Counted from the stretch's first letter, positions 1 through 10,223 are shown. The stretch is DNA of 64,000 nucleotides from Chitinophaga rupis (GCF_900109685.1 NZ_FOBB01000006.1:186001-250000), one strand, 5' to 3'. Program-made: numbers and translations. Notes: a model not told the origin generated them from the sequence alone.

Positions 1-213
1 ATCCGGCTCTTCCGCCAGCGGTATCTGCTCCACGCGGCCGGCCGCAGTTACAGACTTTAAGTAAGCCAGGATACCCGGTTTGTTCTCTTTTATTAATGCT
101 ATGACACTGTCTTCAACATCTTCCTTCTGAAAGGTTAGTTCAAGGTTATCTCCTGACAGTTTAATATCTATACCTTGTTCTCTTATCTGTTTTAATAAGG
201 ACGCTGTTTCCAT
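1..213 (-). CDS. NRPS, N-terminal TubC docking domain (partial, 3' end outside window)
   Basis: The minus strand opens with ATG at 213-211 and reads 71 codons to the window edge without a stop. Residues about 5-53 (LLKQIREQGIDIKLSGDNLE, then a stretch ending KPGILAYLK) match the TubC N-terminal docking fold of NRPS/PKS subunits: an amphipathic first helix, a GI.I...G..L hairpin and a final K..IL.YL helix. The last visible residues, VEQIPLAEEPD, resemble the lead-in to a condensation domain, as in IPKATEKESY ahead of the last C domain of the upstream NRPS. The start codon lies one base after the stop of the 3329-aa NRPS, so the two are almost certainly co-transcribed and translationally coupled. 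The docking domain should pair this subunit with a partner NRPS C-terminus, by inference the upstream one. The substrate cannot be seen. Confidence 0.85.
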   Translation of the reverse strand, partial: METASLLKQIREQGIDIKLSGDNLELTFQKEDVEDSVIALIKENKPGILAYLKSVTAAGRVEQIPLAEEPD

Positions 214-214
214 G

Positions 215-3200
215 TTATATAATCATTTTCTTCTGGCGAACTGCTTTGCCAGCGTGGTTATTCAACGATTGTAAGTTCTCTGTATGTAATTCAATGGGCT
301 GTAACGGTAAAGCCATACATTGCAGCATAAATTCTTCCAGGTGCTGCAACAGGCTACGGATGAATGTTTCATTATACAGGTCCGTGTTATATTCTGCAAC
401 TACCCTCACCTCACCGTTGCTTTCAATAAATGAAAAGCTGATATCAAACTGGCTGTTCTTTTTCCGCTTCTCAAACACCTTTACAGTAGCGCCATCAAAG
501 GCACGGGGTTTTGCATCAATAATATGCTGCTGATTTTGTAATACCACCATTACATCGAACAACGCGGAGCGGGAAAGGTCTCTTTTCAGGCTTAAGCGGT
601 CTACCAATGCATCAAAGGGGTAGGCCTGGTATTTATAAGCATTTATGAGCGTGGAACGTTGTAGGGATAATAGTTCTTTAAATGTTAAACCGGATGCAAA
701 CTGCGTGCGTATGGCCAGGGTATTTAAATACAACCCTATCTGGTGTTCCAGGTCGGCATGCTTCCTGCCTGCCACCGGTGTACCTAATATAATATCGGTT
801 TGCCCGGTATACCGGTAAAACAGGCCGTTAATGCCTGCCATCAAACCCATGAACAAGGTGGCGCCTTCCTGTTTTGTATAGTTTACCAGCGCTTCATAAA
901 AAACGGCAGCAAACCGGTGATCCAGCGTAGCGCCGTTATAGGTTTTTATTTCCGGACGTTTGTGTACCGTTGGCAGCTCCAGTACCGGCAGCCTGCCGCT
1001 CATTTTTTGCAGCCAGTAATTTTCTGCTGCTTTTAAATTATTTTGCTGTGCTTCACTGAGCAGCCATTCGGAGTAATCCCTGTATTGCACCGGGAGCGCC
1101 GGCAGCTCCACCGGCCGACCGTGCAGCAAGGTGTTGTACAATGCTACCAGCTCACCGGATAATACCTCCATTGACCAGCCATCGCAAATGATATGATGCA
1201 GGTTAAACAGCAGCAGGTATTTTTGCGCGGCCATTTTTACTACCTGTACTTTAACCAGGGGCGCCTTTGAAAGATCAAAAACATGAGTATAATGCCGGCG
1301 GATAATTTCAGCTGCATCTTCTTCAGCAGCATCTGCAAGGTCTATCTCCCACGTTACGGCTTCCTGTGGCAATACATACTGTCTTAATCCATGCTCAGGA
1401 TCCAGCTTAAAATAAGTACGCAGGCTTTCATGCCTTTCAATGAGTTTTTTGAATGCCTTTGAAAAGAGGACCTCGTCAAAGTTACCGGTAAGCTGCAGCT
1501 CGCTGCTCATGTTATAGGCAGCGCTGCCTTCTTCAAAATTACTTAGCACCCATAAACGCTTTTGAGCGGGTGTAACAGAGTAACTTTCCTTCTCCGTGGC
1601 TTTGGGTATGCCTTTATACCGGCTTTGCATGGCAGAAAATTCCAGCAGGTCTGCAAGCTCCCTTACATTCAGCGTGTCATATAAATGCTCAATTGAAAAG
1701 GCGGTATCAAACGTTTTATTAATTCTATTGATCAATACCACTGCCTGCAGGCTGTTGCCCCCCAGCTCAAAGAAATTATCCTTTACCCCTATGGTGGCGG
1801 CGTCCAGTTTTAAGATCTCTGCCCAGAGGGTGGTAAGCCTGCTTTCCGTTTCATTTTCCGGGGCCACATAGGCCACAGTTTTCAGATCTGTTATTGTAGG
1901 TTCAGGCAAATTTTCCCGGTCTATTTTCCCGGTACGGGTTAACGGGAACGCCGCTACGGAAATGTATATTGCCGGGATCATGTATTTGGGCAGGCGGTTT
2001 TTGAGAATGGCCTTTATTTCATCGGCCGGCAGCTCAGCATCCCGGCACAGGTAAGCAGTCAGCAGCTGGTTTCCGTTCATTTCTTTCAGCAATACCACCG
2101 CTTCCTTAATACCTTCTATATTTCCCAGCTGGTGCTCAATTTCAGACAGTTCAATGCGCAATCCGTTCAGCTTCACCTGCGTGTCCTTACGTTGTAAAAA
2201 TTCTATTTCCCCGTTCGGCAGCATTCTGCCAATATCACCGGACTTATATATTCTGCCGCCTAAAGCAGGATCCAATATAAATGCGCGCTCCGTTAGCTCC
2301 GGCCGGTTCAGGTAACCCAGGGAAAGGTGCTCACTGCAAAAAGCGATCTCTCCTTCCTGGTAAATACCTTGCTTTTTATGACCGGCATCCAGCAGGAAAA
2401 TGGTTGTATCCGCAACGGTTTTACCCAGGGGTACCCCATTTCTCGTAAGCTGTGTATCATGCGACATGAATTTCTGCGAAACGATGGTTGATTCCGTAGG
2501 GCCATAATCATTCACCAGGAAAGCGCCTTTTACAAAATGCTTTTTAAAATAGTCAAGGTCTGCCTTAACACAGGGTTCACCGCCCAGGTCCACCAGTCTT
2601 ACGGTTTCCAGCAGCTCCTGTTCCTGCAGGCCTTTCATGAAATGCCGGTAAATGGTGGGCACCATATGAATAATACTGATGTGCTGTGCACGGATCCATG
2701 CCGCCAGGTTATGCAGGCCGCTTTCTTTAATATCGTACAGGCTTACCACCGCCCCATTTAAGATAGCGCCGTAAATATCTTTTACAGATGCATCAAAGGT
2801 GTAGGTGGAAAATACGCTCAGGTTATCGGCAGCAGCTATATGCACATTATTGGTATATACCCTTATAAAGTGCAACACATTGCGCTGGTTTTGTATAACG
2901 CCTTTGGGTGTGCCGGTAGACCCGGAGGTGTATAAAATATAGGCTTCGGCTGACGGAGCTATATTTATTCCCGGGTTAGGGATATCAGCTATATGCTCAT
3001 CTACCGTGAGTGTAACCAGCGTAAGTGCCGGCAGCTCCTGCTGCACCTGTTGAGCCTTTTCCAGCGTGGCCTGCCCGCATACCAGGATGGTAGCGCCGGA
3101 ATCTTCCAGGATATAACGGATCCTGCTCAGGGGGTTGTGCACATCAATAGGTACATATGCATAACCTGCCTTTAAAACTCCTAACATGCCTGTTACACAG

Positions 3201-6200
3201 GTTTCGTCATGCTCCAGCAACAAAGCAATGCGTTGCTGTTTTGTATTGGCGGCAAGCAATTGCCGGGCAAGATGATTGGCGTTATTGTTTAACTGTGTAT
3301 AGGTAAGCAGGCGGTGATTGCAAAACACGGCTGTATGATGAGGGTATAAATACACCTGTTCTTCAAAACGCCGGGCTATACTCTGCTCTATTGCGGCTGC
3401 ATCAAAATACGTGAACGCATTGGCAGGTTTTATATCCTCATCCTGCCAGGCAGGTTCGCTGAACAAGTTCAGCGCGCTCACTGCCTGTGCTGCATGGTCG
3501 GCTACCTGGGCCAGTATAGCGGTATATGCTTCCATCCAGTATGCAATGGTTTCCTTTTTAAACAGCTCATCATCATACACACAGTGAATAGAGTAACCAT
3601 TGGCCAGGCTTTTTATGTAACATTCCAGGTCAAACTTGGGCGCTGCTTCCAGCGTGCCATGCACGGCTTCAAAATCATGGATCTCTGCAGTAGTATTGGC
3701 TTCAAAATCCAGCAGGTTCAGGAACACGGCGCTCAACGGAAAACGGTGATCGTCTTTCGGAATATTCAGCTGCTCCAGCAAATGCTCAAAAGGATAGTTC
3801 TGGTTGGCCAGCGCCTGCACGAGCGTGTGGTGCACCTGCTGCAGGAACTGTTCAAAGGGAACGTCACTGCTCAGTTTATCGCGGAGCATTAATGTGTTCA
3901 GGAAACAGCCTACCACATCTTTCAGCTGATAATGGTTCCTGTTGGCTGCGGGAATACCGATAATAATGTCCTCTTCCGCGGTAAGGCGATGCAGCAGTAC
4001 TTTAAATGCAGCTACAAACACCGCAAAAATACTGGTGGCGTTTTTACCGGAAAGCGCCCTGACCTTTTGCTTCAGCTCTTCTTTTATAAAAATGGTGTAA
4101 TAAGCAGCTGTAGCAGCTTTGCCGGCTTTGTTCGCATAATCTATGGGTAATTGCAAATAGGGCGGATTACCTGCCAGCGCGGTTTTCCAGTAATTTTCCT
4201 GGGCAGCCAGCGCAGTGGAGCCCAGTAACCGGTTCTGCCATTGTGCATAATCCCTGTAGCGCACCGGCAGCTCCGGAATATCGGGTACACTGCCGGCTAC
4301 CTTTGCCTTATAAAGCTCCATCAGATCACGGGAAATAATGCCCATAGACCAGCCATCACTAATAATGTGATGCATGTTGAAGAACAGCTCAAACCCGGAA
4401 GCACTTTTTACCAGGGCTATTTTGTATAAGGGAAAAATGCCCAGGTCAAATGCATGGTCATATACGCTGTTACGCGCCGCCGCTTCTTGCTGGTAACAGG
4501 GTATCTGCACCGGTTCATGCGGCAGTATCCTTTGTTTGGGAATACCTTCCTGCTCCGTAAACACGGTCCTTAGCATTTCATGCCGTTCCAGCAGGGCATT
4601 AAAGGCATATTCAAAAGCATCCGTGTCCAGGTTGGCCGGTAACTGAAAGCTATTATAGATGTTAAATTCTTTTGTTTTACCCCGGATCTTATGCAGCAGC
4701 CAGTAGCGCACCTGTGTGGGCGACAGATCATAAAACGCCTGTTCCCCTGCCCTTTCTATTTCTTCATACGAAGTTTCTTCCGTGGTGGTTAGCAGGTAAG
4801 CATGATGTTCCAGCGTTGTGTTGGCATACAGCTCCTTCAGATCAATGGTTACGTTAAATACGCGGTGGTATTCATTGACCAGCTTTGTGAGCAATAAACT
4901 GTGGCCGCCCAGCTCAAAGAAATCATCTGTAACACCTATTATACGCTGACCCAATAATACTTTCCAGATAGCGGTCACTTTTTGCTCTGTGGCATTGCGT
5001 GGGGCTACAAATGTTTTGCGGATAATATCTGCATCTGAAATATCCGGCAGTTTTCTACGGTCAATTTTTCCGTTGATGGTAATGGGTATATCCGCAAGCT
5101 CCACGTAATAATTAGGCACCATATAGCCCGGCAGCTTTTCCTGCAAATAACTTCTCAATGCCAGCTTATCTATTGGTTCAGGAGTGGTGTAGTAAGCGAC
5201 CAGCACTTTTTCACCGTTCACTTCTTTTATCTCTACCAGCACGTGGTTAAGATCCGGCTGATAGGTATGGATGACCTGTTCTATCTCCCCTAACTCCACC
5301 CGGTTCCCTCTTATTTTCACCTGCTGATCTTTTCTGCCTATAAACTCAATGTTGCCATCCGGCAGCCAGCGGGCCAGATCGCCCGTGCGGTAAATGCGCT
5401 CTCCGTTAATAAAAGTGCTGGCTTCAAATTTTTCGCGGGTCAGCTCTTCGCGGTTCAGGTATCCCCTGCCCACACCGGGGCCGGATATACATAACTCTCC
5501 TATAGCGCCATGCGGCTGTAAAACCTGGGTATCTTCATTTAAGATATAGATATAATAGTTGGGTACCGGCTTACCTATGGGAATATTAGCCGTGGTAATG
5601 CGGTCCAGATCTCCTACCAGGTAAGCGCAGGAAACAATGGTTGCTTCCGTAGGCCCATAAGCATTCAGTATGGTAACGTTATTCTGGTGGTACCAGGTAA
5701 CCGCTTCTTTTTTAATACCCTCCACACCGGCCAGAATGCGCTTCAGGTACACCTGGTCATATTTACCCAAAAAAGTGGCAATCTGTTCGAGGTGCATGGG
5801 ATGCATATAGCAGTGGCTGATCCTGTTCTCATACAAAAATTGCGCATATGCTTCGGGGATCATCACGGTTTCTTCACGGGGAATGATCAATGTACTGCCG
5901 GATGTAATGGCCGCAAAGATCTCCATTACCGCAGCATCAAACACATAGTTGGCTGTAAGTGCAGTGCGGTGAATACCAACATTGTAAAATGCCAGGAAAT
6001 GCAGCAGGTTCTTATGGGTGATCATTACCCCTTTGGGCAGGCCGGTAGAGCCGGAGGTATAAATAGCATAGGCAAGATGGTTGCCTGTAATGCGGGTCCC
6101 CAACGGCGCTGTTGATAAGCCGGGTGTTTCCGTCATCTTTTTTATCAGCAGTGCATCTACCGATACTTTAGCCTGCGTATCCTGCAGAATATGCTGTATC

Positions 6201-9200
6201 CTGTGCGCAGGATATTCCGGGTCAACGGGTACATAGGCGGCGCCCAGTTTCAGAATAGCCATGAGCGTTACAATCATCCATTCACTTCTTTCCAGCTTTA
6301 CCATTACAAGATCTTCTGCCGCAATGTTATAATGCTGCAAAAGGTAATGGGCCAGCTGGTTGGAGCGCTCATCCAGTGCAACATAGGTAAGCTCCCTGCC
6401 TTCAAATACAACGGCCGGCTGGTTGGGATACAGGGCTACCTGCCGCGCAAACTTTTCTACAATATTTGCATCCGGGCCAACATCGGCCTTACAGCTGTTA
6501 TATTCTTCCAGCAGCAGCTGTTTTTCTGCGACCGTTAAAAGATCAATGTTTTTGATGCGTGTATCCGGGAAACGGCTTGTTTGTGCAAATAAATTTTCCA
6601 GGTGGGAAAAAATGCGTTTTACAGCTACCTCATCGTAGATGTCTGTATTGTAGGCTATTTCCAGTGAAAAAGTATCGTTCTCCGTAAAGGTGAAAGTAAG
6701 GTCAAAGTGTGCGGTATTTTGCGTAACGGGATGTCCGGTAATAACAAGGTCTGTGGGCTGATGCCGGAAACTGTTCAGCTGCTGTTGATTTTGCAGCACC
6801 ACCATTACATCAAACAAAGGTGAGCGGGATGTTTCCCTTTCCAGGTCCAGCGCTTCTACCAGGCTGTCAAAAGGAAACTCCTGGTGTGCATATGCATCCA
6901 GCAGCTGCTTTTTTTCTTTTTGCAGCGCTTCCAGGAAGGTGTCATTTCCGTCAAACACGGTGCGGATGGCGAGTGTGTTAAGGTACAGCCCTACCTGGCC
7001 TTCCAGGTCGGGATGTTCACGGCCGGCAATAGGGGTACCCACTGTAATATCATATTGGTTACTATAGCGGGAGAGTAATATTTTAACACCGGTCATTAAC
7101 AGCATAAACGGCGTTAGCTGATGTTCCTGTGCAAAGTATTTTAACCGGTCCGTAAAGGTTTGGGAATACGAATGACGCAGCTGGCTGCCGTTGAAGGTTT
7201 TTACCAGCGGGCGGCTCCTGAAAGCCGGCAGTTTTAATACCGGCACCTCACCGGCGAACTGCTGCAGCCAGTATTCCCTTGAAAGTGCAAAGGACGGGGT
7301 TTTACCGGCTGCCAACAGCCATACTGCATAATCTTTGAACTGTATGGCAAGCTCCGGCAATGCGGCGGCTTTACCTTGTTGTAGCTGGTTGTAAACGGTT
7401 AGTACTTCAGCAGTTAATACCTCTAATGACCAGCCATCTGCCAGGATATGATGTATGGATAATACAAACGCATGATCATCCTCTCCCAGCTTCACTAATG
7501 CCGCATGGAACAATGGCGCCCGGGACAGCTCAAATTTTTCCAGGTTCTTTGCTTGTATGTATCCTTCCAGCGCCTGTTCCGGTTCAGCAGCGGCTGAAAG
7601 GTCTTTTACCGTAATCGCCTGCTGCAGCTCCGGCAGTATGTATTGCTGTAATTCCCCCTGCTCATTCAGGCCAAAGCTGGTTCTTAAAATTTCGTGGCGC
7701 GCTACTACAAATGCAAAGGCCTTTTCAAAACAGTCCACCAGCAGCGGGCCCTTTAAACGCTGTGCGCCAAAAATGCGGTAGGCCTGCATACCGCCGTCCA
7801 ACTGGCTTAACAGCCACAAACGGCGTTGGGAAGGGGTAGCCGGGTAAGATGCCGAAAGCGTTGTGTTATGAATGGGTGTGAACTGCTCATTACGGAGCGC
7901 TTTGCTTAATGTTTCAATGGTGGGGTTGTCATAAAAAAGCCGGAACGCTACTCCTTTCCCCACGGTTTTATACATGCGGTTAATGATCTGGGAGATCATT
8001 AAGCTATGCCCGCCCAGCTCAAAGAAATGATCTCTGATACCTACCTTTTCTACGCCCAGCACTTCCTGCCATATGGCGGCCAGCTGCTCTTCTTCGGCAT
8101 TGCGGGGAAACACATTGCTGCTGGTAACAGGCGCGTTCCATGAAAGTGCCTGCAGCGCCTTTCTATCCACCTTTCCGTTGACGGATAACGGGATAGAGGG
8201 CAGCTGTATGAAATGCGCCGGCACCATATAGGCTGGCAGCTGTGCGCCAAGGTACTCTCGCAGCAACGCGGTATCCACCGGCACGTTTGCAACATAATAA
8301 CCTGCCAGTAACTGATCTTTCTGGTCCACCACGGCCTGCAATATATTCCCGGAGAAGGCCAGCATTGCATTTTCAATCTCCCCGGGTTCTATACGGTAAC
8401 CGCGTAACTTAAGCTGGTGATCTTTACGTCCGGAAAATTCTATGTTGCCATCGGGCATCCACCTTGCCAGGTCACCGGTATCGTACATCAGCGCGCCATC
8501 TTTGTACGGGTTGCTGATGAATTTTTCTTTATTCAGTTCAGGACGGTTTAAATATCCTTTTGATAATCCGGCCCCCGAAATATATAGCTTACCAATAACG
8601 CCCACCGGCAATAACTGCAGGTGATCGTCCAGGATGTATACCTGCGTATTGGAAACCGGTTTACCGATTGGGATAGTTTTGTATGTTTTGCCTGATAATT
8701 TATAACAGGTGCTGTAAGTAGTATCTTCGGAAGGGCCGTAAAGGTTTCTTACTTCAACATCAGGCTGCGTCAGTCTTTTTGCAATATCCACCGGAAAAGG
8801 CTCCCCTGCCAGGTTAATGCAGCGCACATTTTTCAGGTCATGCCCTTCATCCAGCAGGCTGCGCATAGCAGAGGGCACCGTGTTCAGCAATATACCGGTA
8901 TCCTGCTGCAGGTATTTGCCTATCTCCAATGCATTGTGCAACAAGCGTATCTTCCTGCCTGCGGACAGAGTATAGAACATCTCAAAAACAGAGAGATCAA
9001 AACAATGTGAGGTGGCAGCATAGACCACCTCAAACACGGATGCATCAAATTCACTTTGCGCCCAATGGATGAATTCCACTGCATTGCTGTGCGTGATCAT
9101 CACTCCTTTGGGTTTGCCGGTAGTGCCTGAAGTGTAAATAATGTAAGCCAGATCAGCCGCACGGCTATGCTGCTCCCTATTTTCTTTGGCAAATTGCGGC

Positions 9201-10204
9201 TGCTGTGCTTTAAAACCATTTAATACCTTATCATCTACCACCAGCCTGCATTGGCTGTCCTGTTCAATATAGGCCAGTCTTTCTGCGGGGTAATCCACAT
9301 CCATGGGAACATATGCTGCGCCGGCCTTCAGGGCGCCCAGTATTGCTATTAGCAGCTGTTCGCTTCTCTGCAGTTTTATACCCACCAGGTTGCCGGCTGT
9401 TATGTTGTACGTTTGTTGTATATAAGCGGCAAACTGGTTGGCGGTTTCATTCAGCTGCCGGTAGGTGAGGCTGGTATCATTAAAAATAACCGCGGTATTA
9501 TCAGGGCTTTCCTGTACCTGTGCCTCAAAAACAGTTACCAGTGTTTGCGCTTTGCTAACAGGCTTTTGTGTATTATTAAAAACATTCAATAACACCTGCC
9601 TTTCCTCTTCACTGATTAACGGGATGGTGGTAGCAGGTTCATTTATATACGCACTTAAACCTGTTATCCAGCGCTGCATATTTTGCAGGAAATGATCCGC
9701 TACTGACGGCTCAAGAAGATCTTCTGAAAAATTCAGGACCAGCTCAAGACCAGCTTCCTGCTTGTTTACGATGAATGAACAGGGCAGCACCGCTGCTTTA
9801 TCATTATAGGCAAATCCGTAAGCCGCATAGGCTTCCAGCGGATGTGGCCCATCATATGCCGCGTATTTATACACATGCTGCACTTCTTCCTTTACTTCCT
9901 GCAAATGATCTTTTACAGTTTTCCTGCCGATGGTGTTAAAGGCATATAACAATCCCCTGGCAGCAATCAGCTCACATTCGCCAAAATACCGCTGTGCCAG
10001 TATGTTGTAAACAGCCAGCAATACGGTAAAAGCGGCCGTATCATTTCCGGCCGTTAATTTATTGAAATAGCTTATCTCCCTGTTGGCTATAAAAGCGCTG
10101 CAGGTTTGGGTGGCCGTGACCGGCGGTGTTGTATTAACGAGCGTACGTCCGCCCAGCTTCCCGATCCAATAATTATCAATTATTTTTTTAATGACAGTCT
10201 CCAT
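215..10204 (-). CDS. Non-ribosomal peptide synthetase, 3 full modules, half C-A-T-C-A-T-C-A-T-C
   Basis: A cytosolic 3329-aa assembly-line enzyme that activates three amino acids and condenses them on 4'-phosphopantetheine arms. Order: residues ~1-200, the C-lobe only of a condensation domain (NYWIGKLGG onward, no HHxxxDG); A1 ~225-690 (YIIYTSGTTGKPKGV, YGPSEDTTYS, YDTGDL, NGKVDRK); carrier T1, Ser734 in GGHSL; C2 with HHILADG at 918-924; A2 ~1245-1725; T2 Ser1769; C3 HHIISDG at 1945-1951; A3 ~2275-2770; T3 Ser2818 in GGNSL; C4 HHIICDG at 3003-3009, complete to the end. No epimerization, methylation, thioesterase or reductase domain is seen. Specificity codes read by alignment to GrsA are DLFNNALTYK (A1; the code I remember for Ala), DAMYIAAIVK (A2, hydrophobic/unclear) and DAKHDGDIVK (A3, unclear). 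A3 has a deviant A8 (QRKD, LSEIE) and SGD instead of TGD. It follows the NusG-like gene by 222 bp and precedes a second NRPS by 1 bp. Confidence 0.97.
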   Translation of the reverse strand: METVIKKIIDNYWIGKLGGRTLVNTTPPVTATQTCSAFIANREISYFNKLTAGNDTAAFTVLLAVYNILAQRYFGECELIAARGLLYAFNTIGRKTVKDHLQEVKEEVQHVYKYAAYDGPHPLEAYAAYGFAYNDKAAVLPCSFIVNKQEAGLELVLNFSEDLLEPSVADHFLQNMQRWITGLSAYINEPATTIPLISEEERQVLLNVFNNTQKPVSKAQTLVTVFEAQVQESPDNTAVIFNDTSLTYRQLNETANQFAAYIQQTYNITAGNLVGIKLQRSEQLLIAILGALKAGAAYVPMDVDYPAERLAYIEQDSQCRLVVDDKVLNGFKAQQPQFAKENREQHSRAADLAYIIYTSGTTGKPKGVMITHSNAVEFIHWAQSEFDASVFEVVYAATSHCFDLSVFEMFYTLSAGRKIRLLHNALEIGKYLQQDTGILLNTVPSAMRSLLDEGHDLKNVRCINLAGEPFPVDIAKRLTQPDVEVRNLYGPSEDTTYSTCYKLSGKTYKTIPIGKPVSNTQVYILDDHLQLLPVGVIGKLYISGAGLSKGYLNRPELNKEKFISNPYKDGALMYDTGDLARWMPDGNIEFSGRKDHQLKLRGYRIEPGEIENAMLAFSGNILQAVVDQKDQLLAGYYVANVPVDTALLREYLGAQLPAYMVPAHFIQLPSIPLSVNGKVDRKALQALSWNAPVTSSNVFPRNAEEEQLAAIWQEVLGVEKVGIRDHFFELGGHSLMISQIINRMYKTVGKGVAFRLFYDNPTIETLSKALRNEQFTPIHNTTLSASYPATPSQRRLWLLSQLDGGMQAYRIFGAQRLKGPLLVDCFEKAFAFVVARHEILRTSFGLNEQGELQQYILPELQQAITVKDLSAAAEPEQALEGYIQAKNLEKFELSRAPLFHAALVKLGEDDHAFVLSIHHILADGWSLEVLTAEVLTVYNQLQQGKAAALPELAIQFKDYAVWLLAAGKTPSFALSREYWLQQFAGEVPVLKLPAFRSRPLVKTFNGSQLRHSYSQTFTDRLKYFAQEHQLTPFMLLMTGVKILLSRYSNQYDITVGTPIAGREHPDLEGQVGLYLNTLAIRTVFDGNDTFLEALQKEKKQLLDAYAHQEFPFDSLVEALDLERETSRSPLFDVMVVLQNQQQLNSFRHQPTDLVITGHPVTQNTAHFDLTFTFTENDTFSLEIAYNTDIYDEVAVKRIFSHLENLFAQTSRFPDTRIKNIDLLTVAEKQLLLEEYNSCKADVGPDANIVEKFARQVALYPNQPAVVFEGRELTYVALDERSNQLAHYLLQHYNIAAEDLVMVKLERSEWMIVTLMAILKLGAAYVPVDPEYPAHRIQHILQDTQAKVSVDALLIKKMTETPGLSTAPLGTRITGNHLAYAIYTSGSTGLPKGVMITHKNLLHFLAFYNVGIHRTALTANYVFDAAVMEIFAAITSGSTLIIPREETVMIPEAYAQFLYENRISHCYMHPMHLEQIATFLGKYDQVYLKRILAGVEGIKKEAVTWYHQNNVTILNAYGPTEATIVSCAYLVGDLDRITTANIPIGKPVPNYYIYILNEDTQVLQPHGAIGELCISGPGVGRGYLNREELTREKFEASTFINGERIYRTGDLARWLPDGNIEFIGRKDQQVKIRGNRVELGEIEQVIHTYQPDLNHVLVEIKEVNGEKVLVAYYTTPEPIDKLALRSYLQEKLPGYMVPNYYVELADIPITINGKIDRRKLPDISDADIIRKTFVAPRNATEQKVTAIWKVLLGQRIIGVTDDFFELGGHSLLLTKLVNEYHRVFNVTIDLKELYANTTLEHHAYLLTTTEETSYEEIERAGEQAFYDLSPTQVRYWLLHKIRGKTKEFNIYNSFQLPANLDTDAFEYAFNALLERHEMLRTVFTEQEGIPKQRILPHEPVQIPCYQQEAAARNSVYDHAFDLGIFPLYKIALVKSASGFELFFNMHHIISDGWSMGIISRDLMELYKAKVAGSVPDIPELPVRYRDYAQWQNRLLGSTALAAQENYWKTALAGNPPYLQLPIDYANKAGKAATAAYYTIFIKEELKQKVRALSGKNATSIFAVFVAAFKVLLHRLTAEEDIIIGIPAANRNHYQLKDVVGCFLNTLMLRDKLSSDVPFEQFLQQVHHTLVQALANQNYPFEHLLEQLNIPKDDHRFPLSAVFLNLLDFEANTTAEIHDFEAVHGTLEAAPKFDLECYIKSLANGYSIHCVYDDELFKKETIAYWMEAYTAILAQVADHAAQAVSALNLFSEPAWQDEDIKPANAFTYFDAAAIEQSIARRFEEQVYLYPHHTAVFCNHRLLTYTQLNNNANHLARQLLAANTKQQRIALLLEHDETCVTGMLGVLKAGYAYVPIDVHNPLSRIRYILEDSGATILVCGQATLEKAQQVQQELPALTLVTLTVDEHIADIPNPGINIAPSAEAYILYTSGSTGTPKGVIQNQRNVLHFIRVYTNNVHIAAADNLSVFSTYTFDASVKDIYGAILNGAVVSLYDIKESGLHNLAAWIRAQHISIIHMVPTIYRHFMKGLQEQELLETVRLVDLGGEPCVKADLDYFKKHFVKGAFLVNDYGPTESTIVSQKFMSHDTQLTRNGVPLGKTVADTTIFLLDAGHKKQGIYQEGEIAFCSEHLSLGYLNRPELTERAFILDPALGGRIYKSGDIGRMLPNGEIEFLQRKDTQVKLNGLRIELSEIEHQLGNIEGIKEAVVLLKEMNGNQLLTAYLCRDAELPADEIKAILKNRLPKYMIPAIYISVAAFPLTRTGKIDRENLPEPTITDLKTVAYVAPENETESRLTTLWAEILKLDAATIGVKDNFFELGGNSLQAVVLINRINKTFDTAFSIEHLYDTLNVRELADLLEFSAMQSRYKGIPKATEKESYSVTPAQKRLWVLSNFEEGSAAYNMSSELQLTGNFDEVLFSKAFKKLIERHESLRTYFKLDPEHGLRQYVLPQEAVTWEIDLADAAEEDAAEIIRRHYTHVFDLSKAPLVKVQVVKMAAQKYLLLFNLHHIICDGWSMEVLSGELVALYNTLLHGRPVELPALPVQYRDYSEWLLSEAQQNNLKAAENYWLQKMSGRLPVLELPTVHKRPEIKTYNGATLDHRFAAVFYEALVNYTKQEGATLFMGLMAGINGLFYRYTGQTDIILGTPVAGRKHADLEHQIGLYLNTLAIRTQFASGLTFKELLSLQRSTLINAYKYQAYPFDALVDRLSLKRDLSRSALFDVMVVLQNQQHIIDAKPRAFDGATVKVFEKRKKNSQFDISFSFIESNGEVRVVAEYNTDLYNETFIRSLLQHLEEFMLQCMALPLQPIELHTENLQSLNNHAGKAVRQKKMII

Positions 10205-10206
10205 AA

Positions 10207-10223
10207 CATCAAATGCTTTGATG
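10207..10223 (-). promoter_or_regulatory. Stem-loop directly before the NRPS start codon
   Basis: CATCAAA (10207-10213) and TTTGATG (10217-10223) form a perfect 7-bp stem with a 3-nt loop, only 2 nt upstream of the NRPS ATG (10204-10202). In the mRNA this would sit against the initiation site and could tune translation. The role is inferred; the short stem could be chance. Confidence 0.35.

Noticed and set aside
215-1600. Terminal NRPS domain as an epimerization domain
   Set aside because: Its motifs (SVTPAQKRLW, RHESLRT, LHHIICDGW, RDLSRSALFDV) are those of C domains and lack the E-domain pattern.
9000-10204. N-terminal region of the NRPS as a complete condensation domain
   Set aside because: No HHxxxDG and no N-lobe; only the C-lobe segments match.
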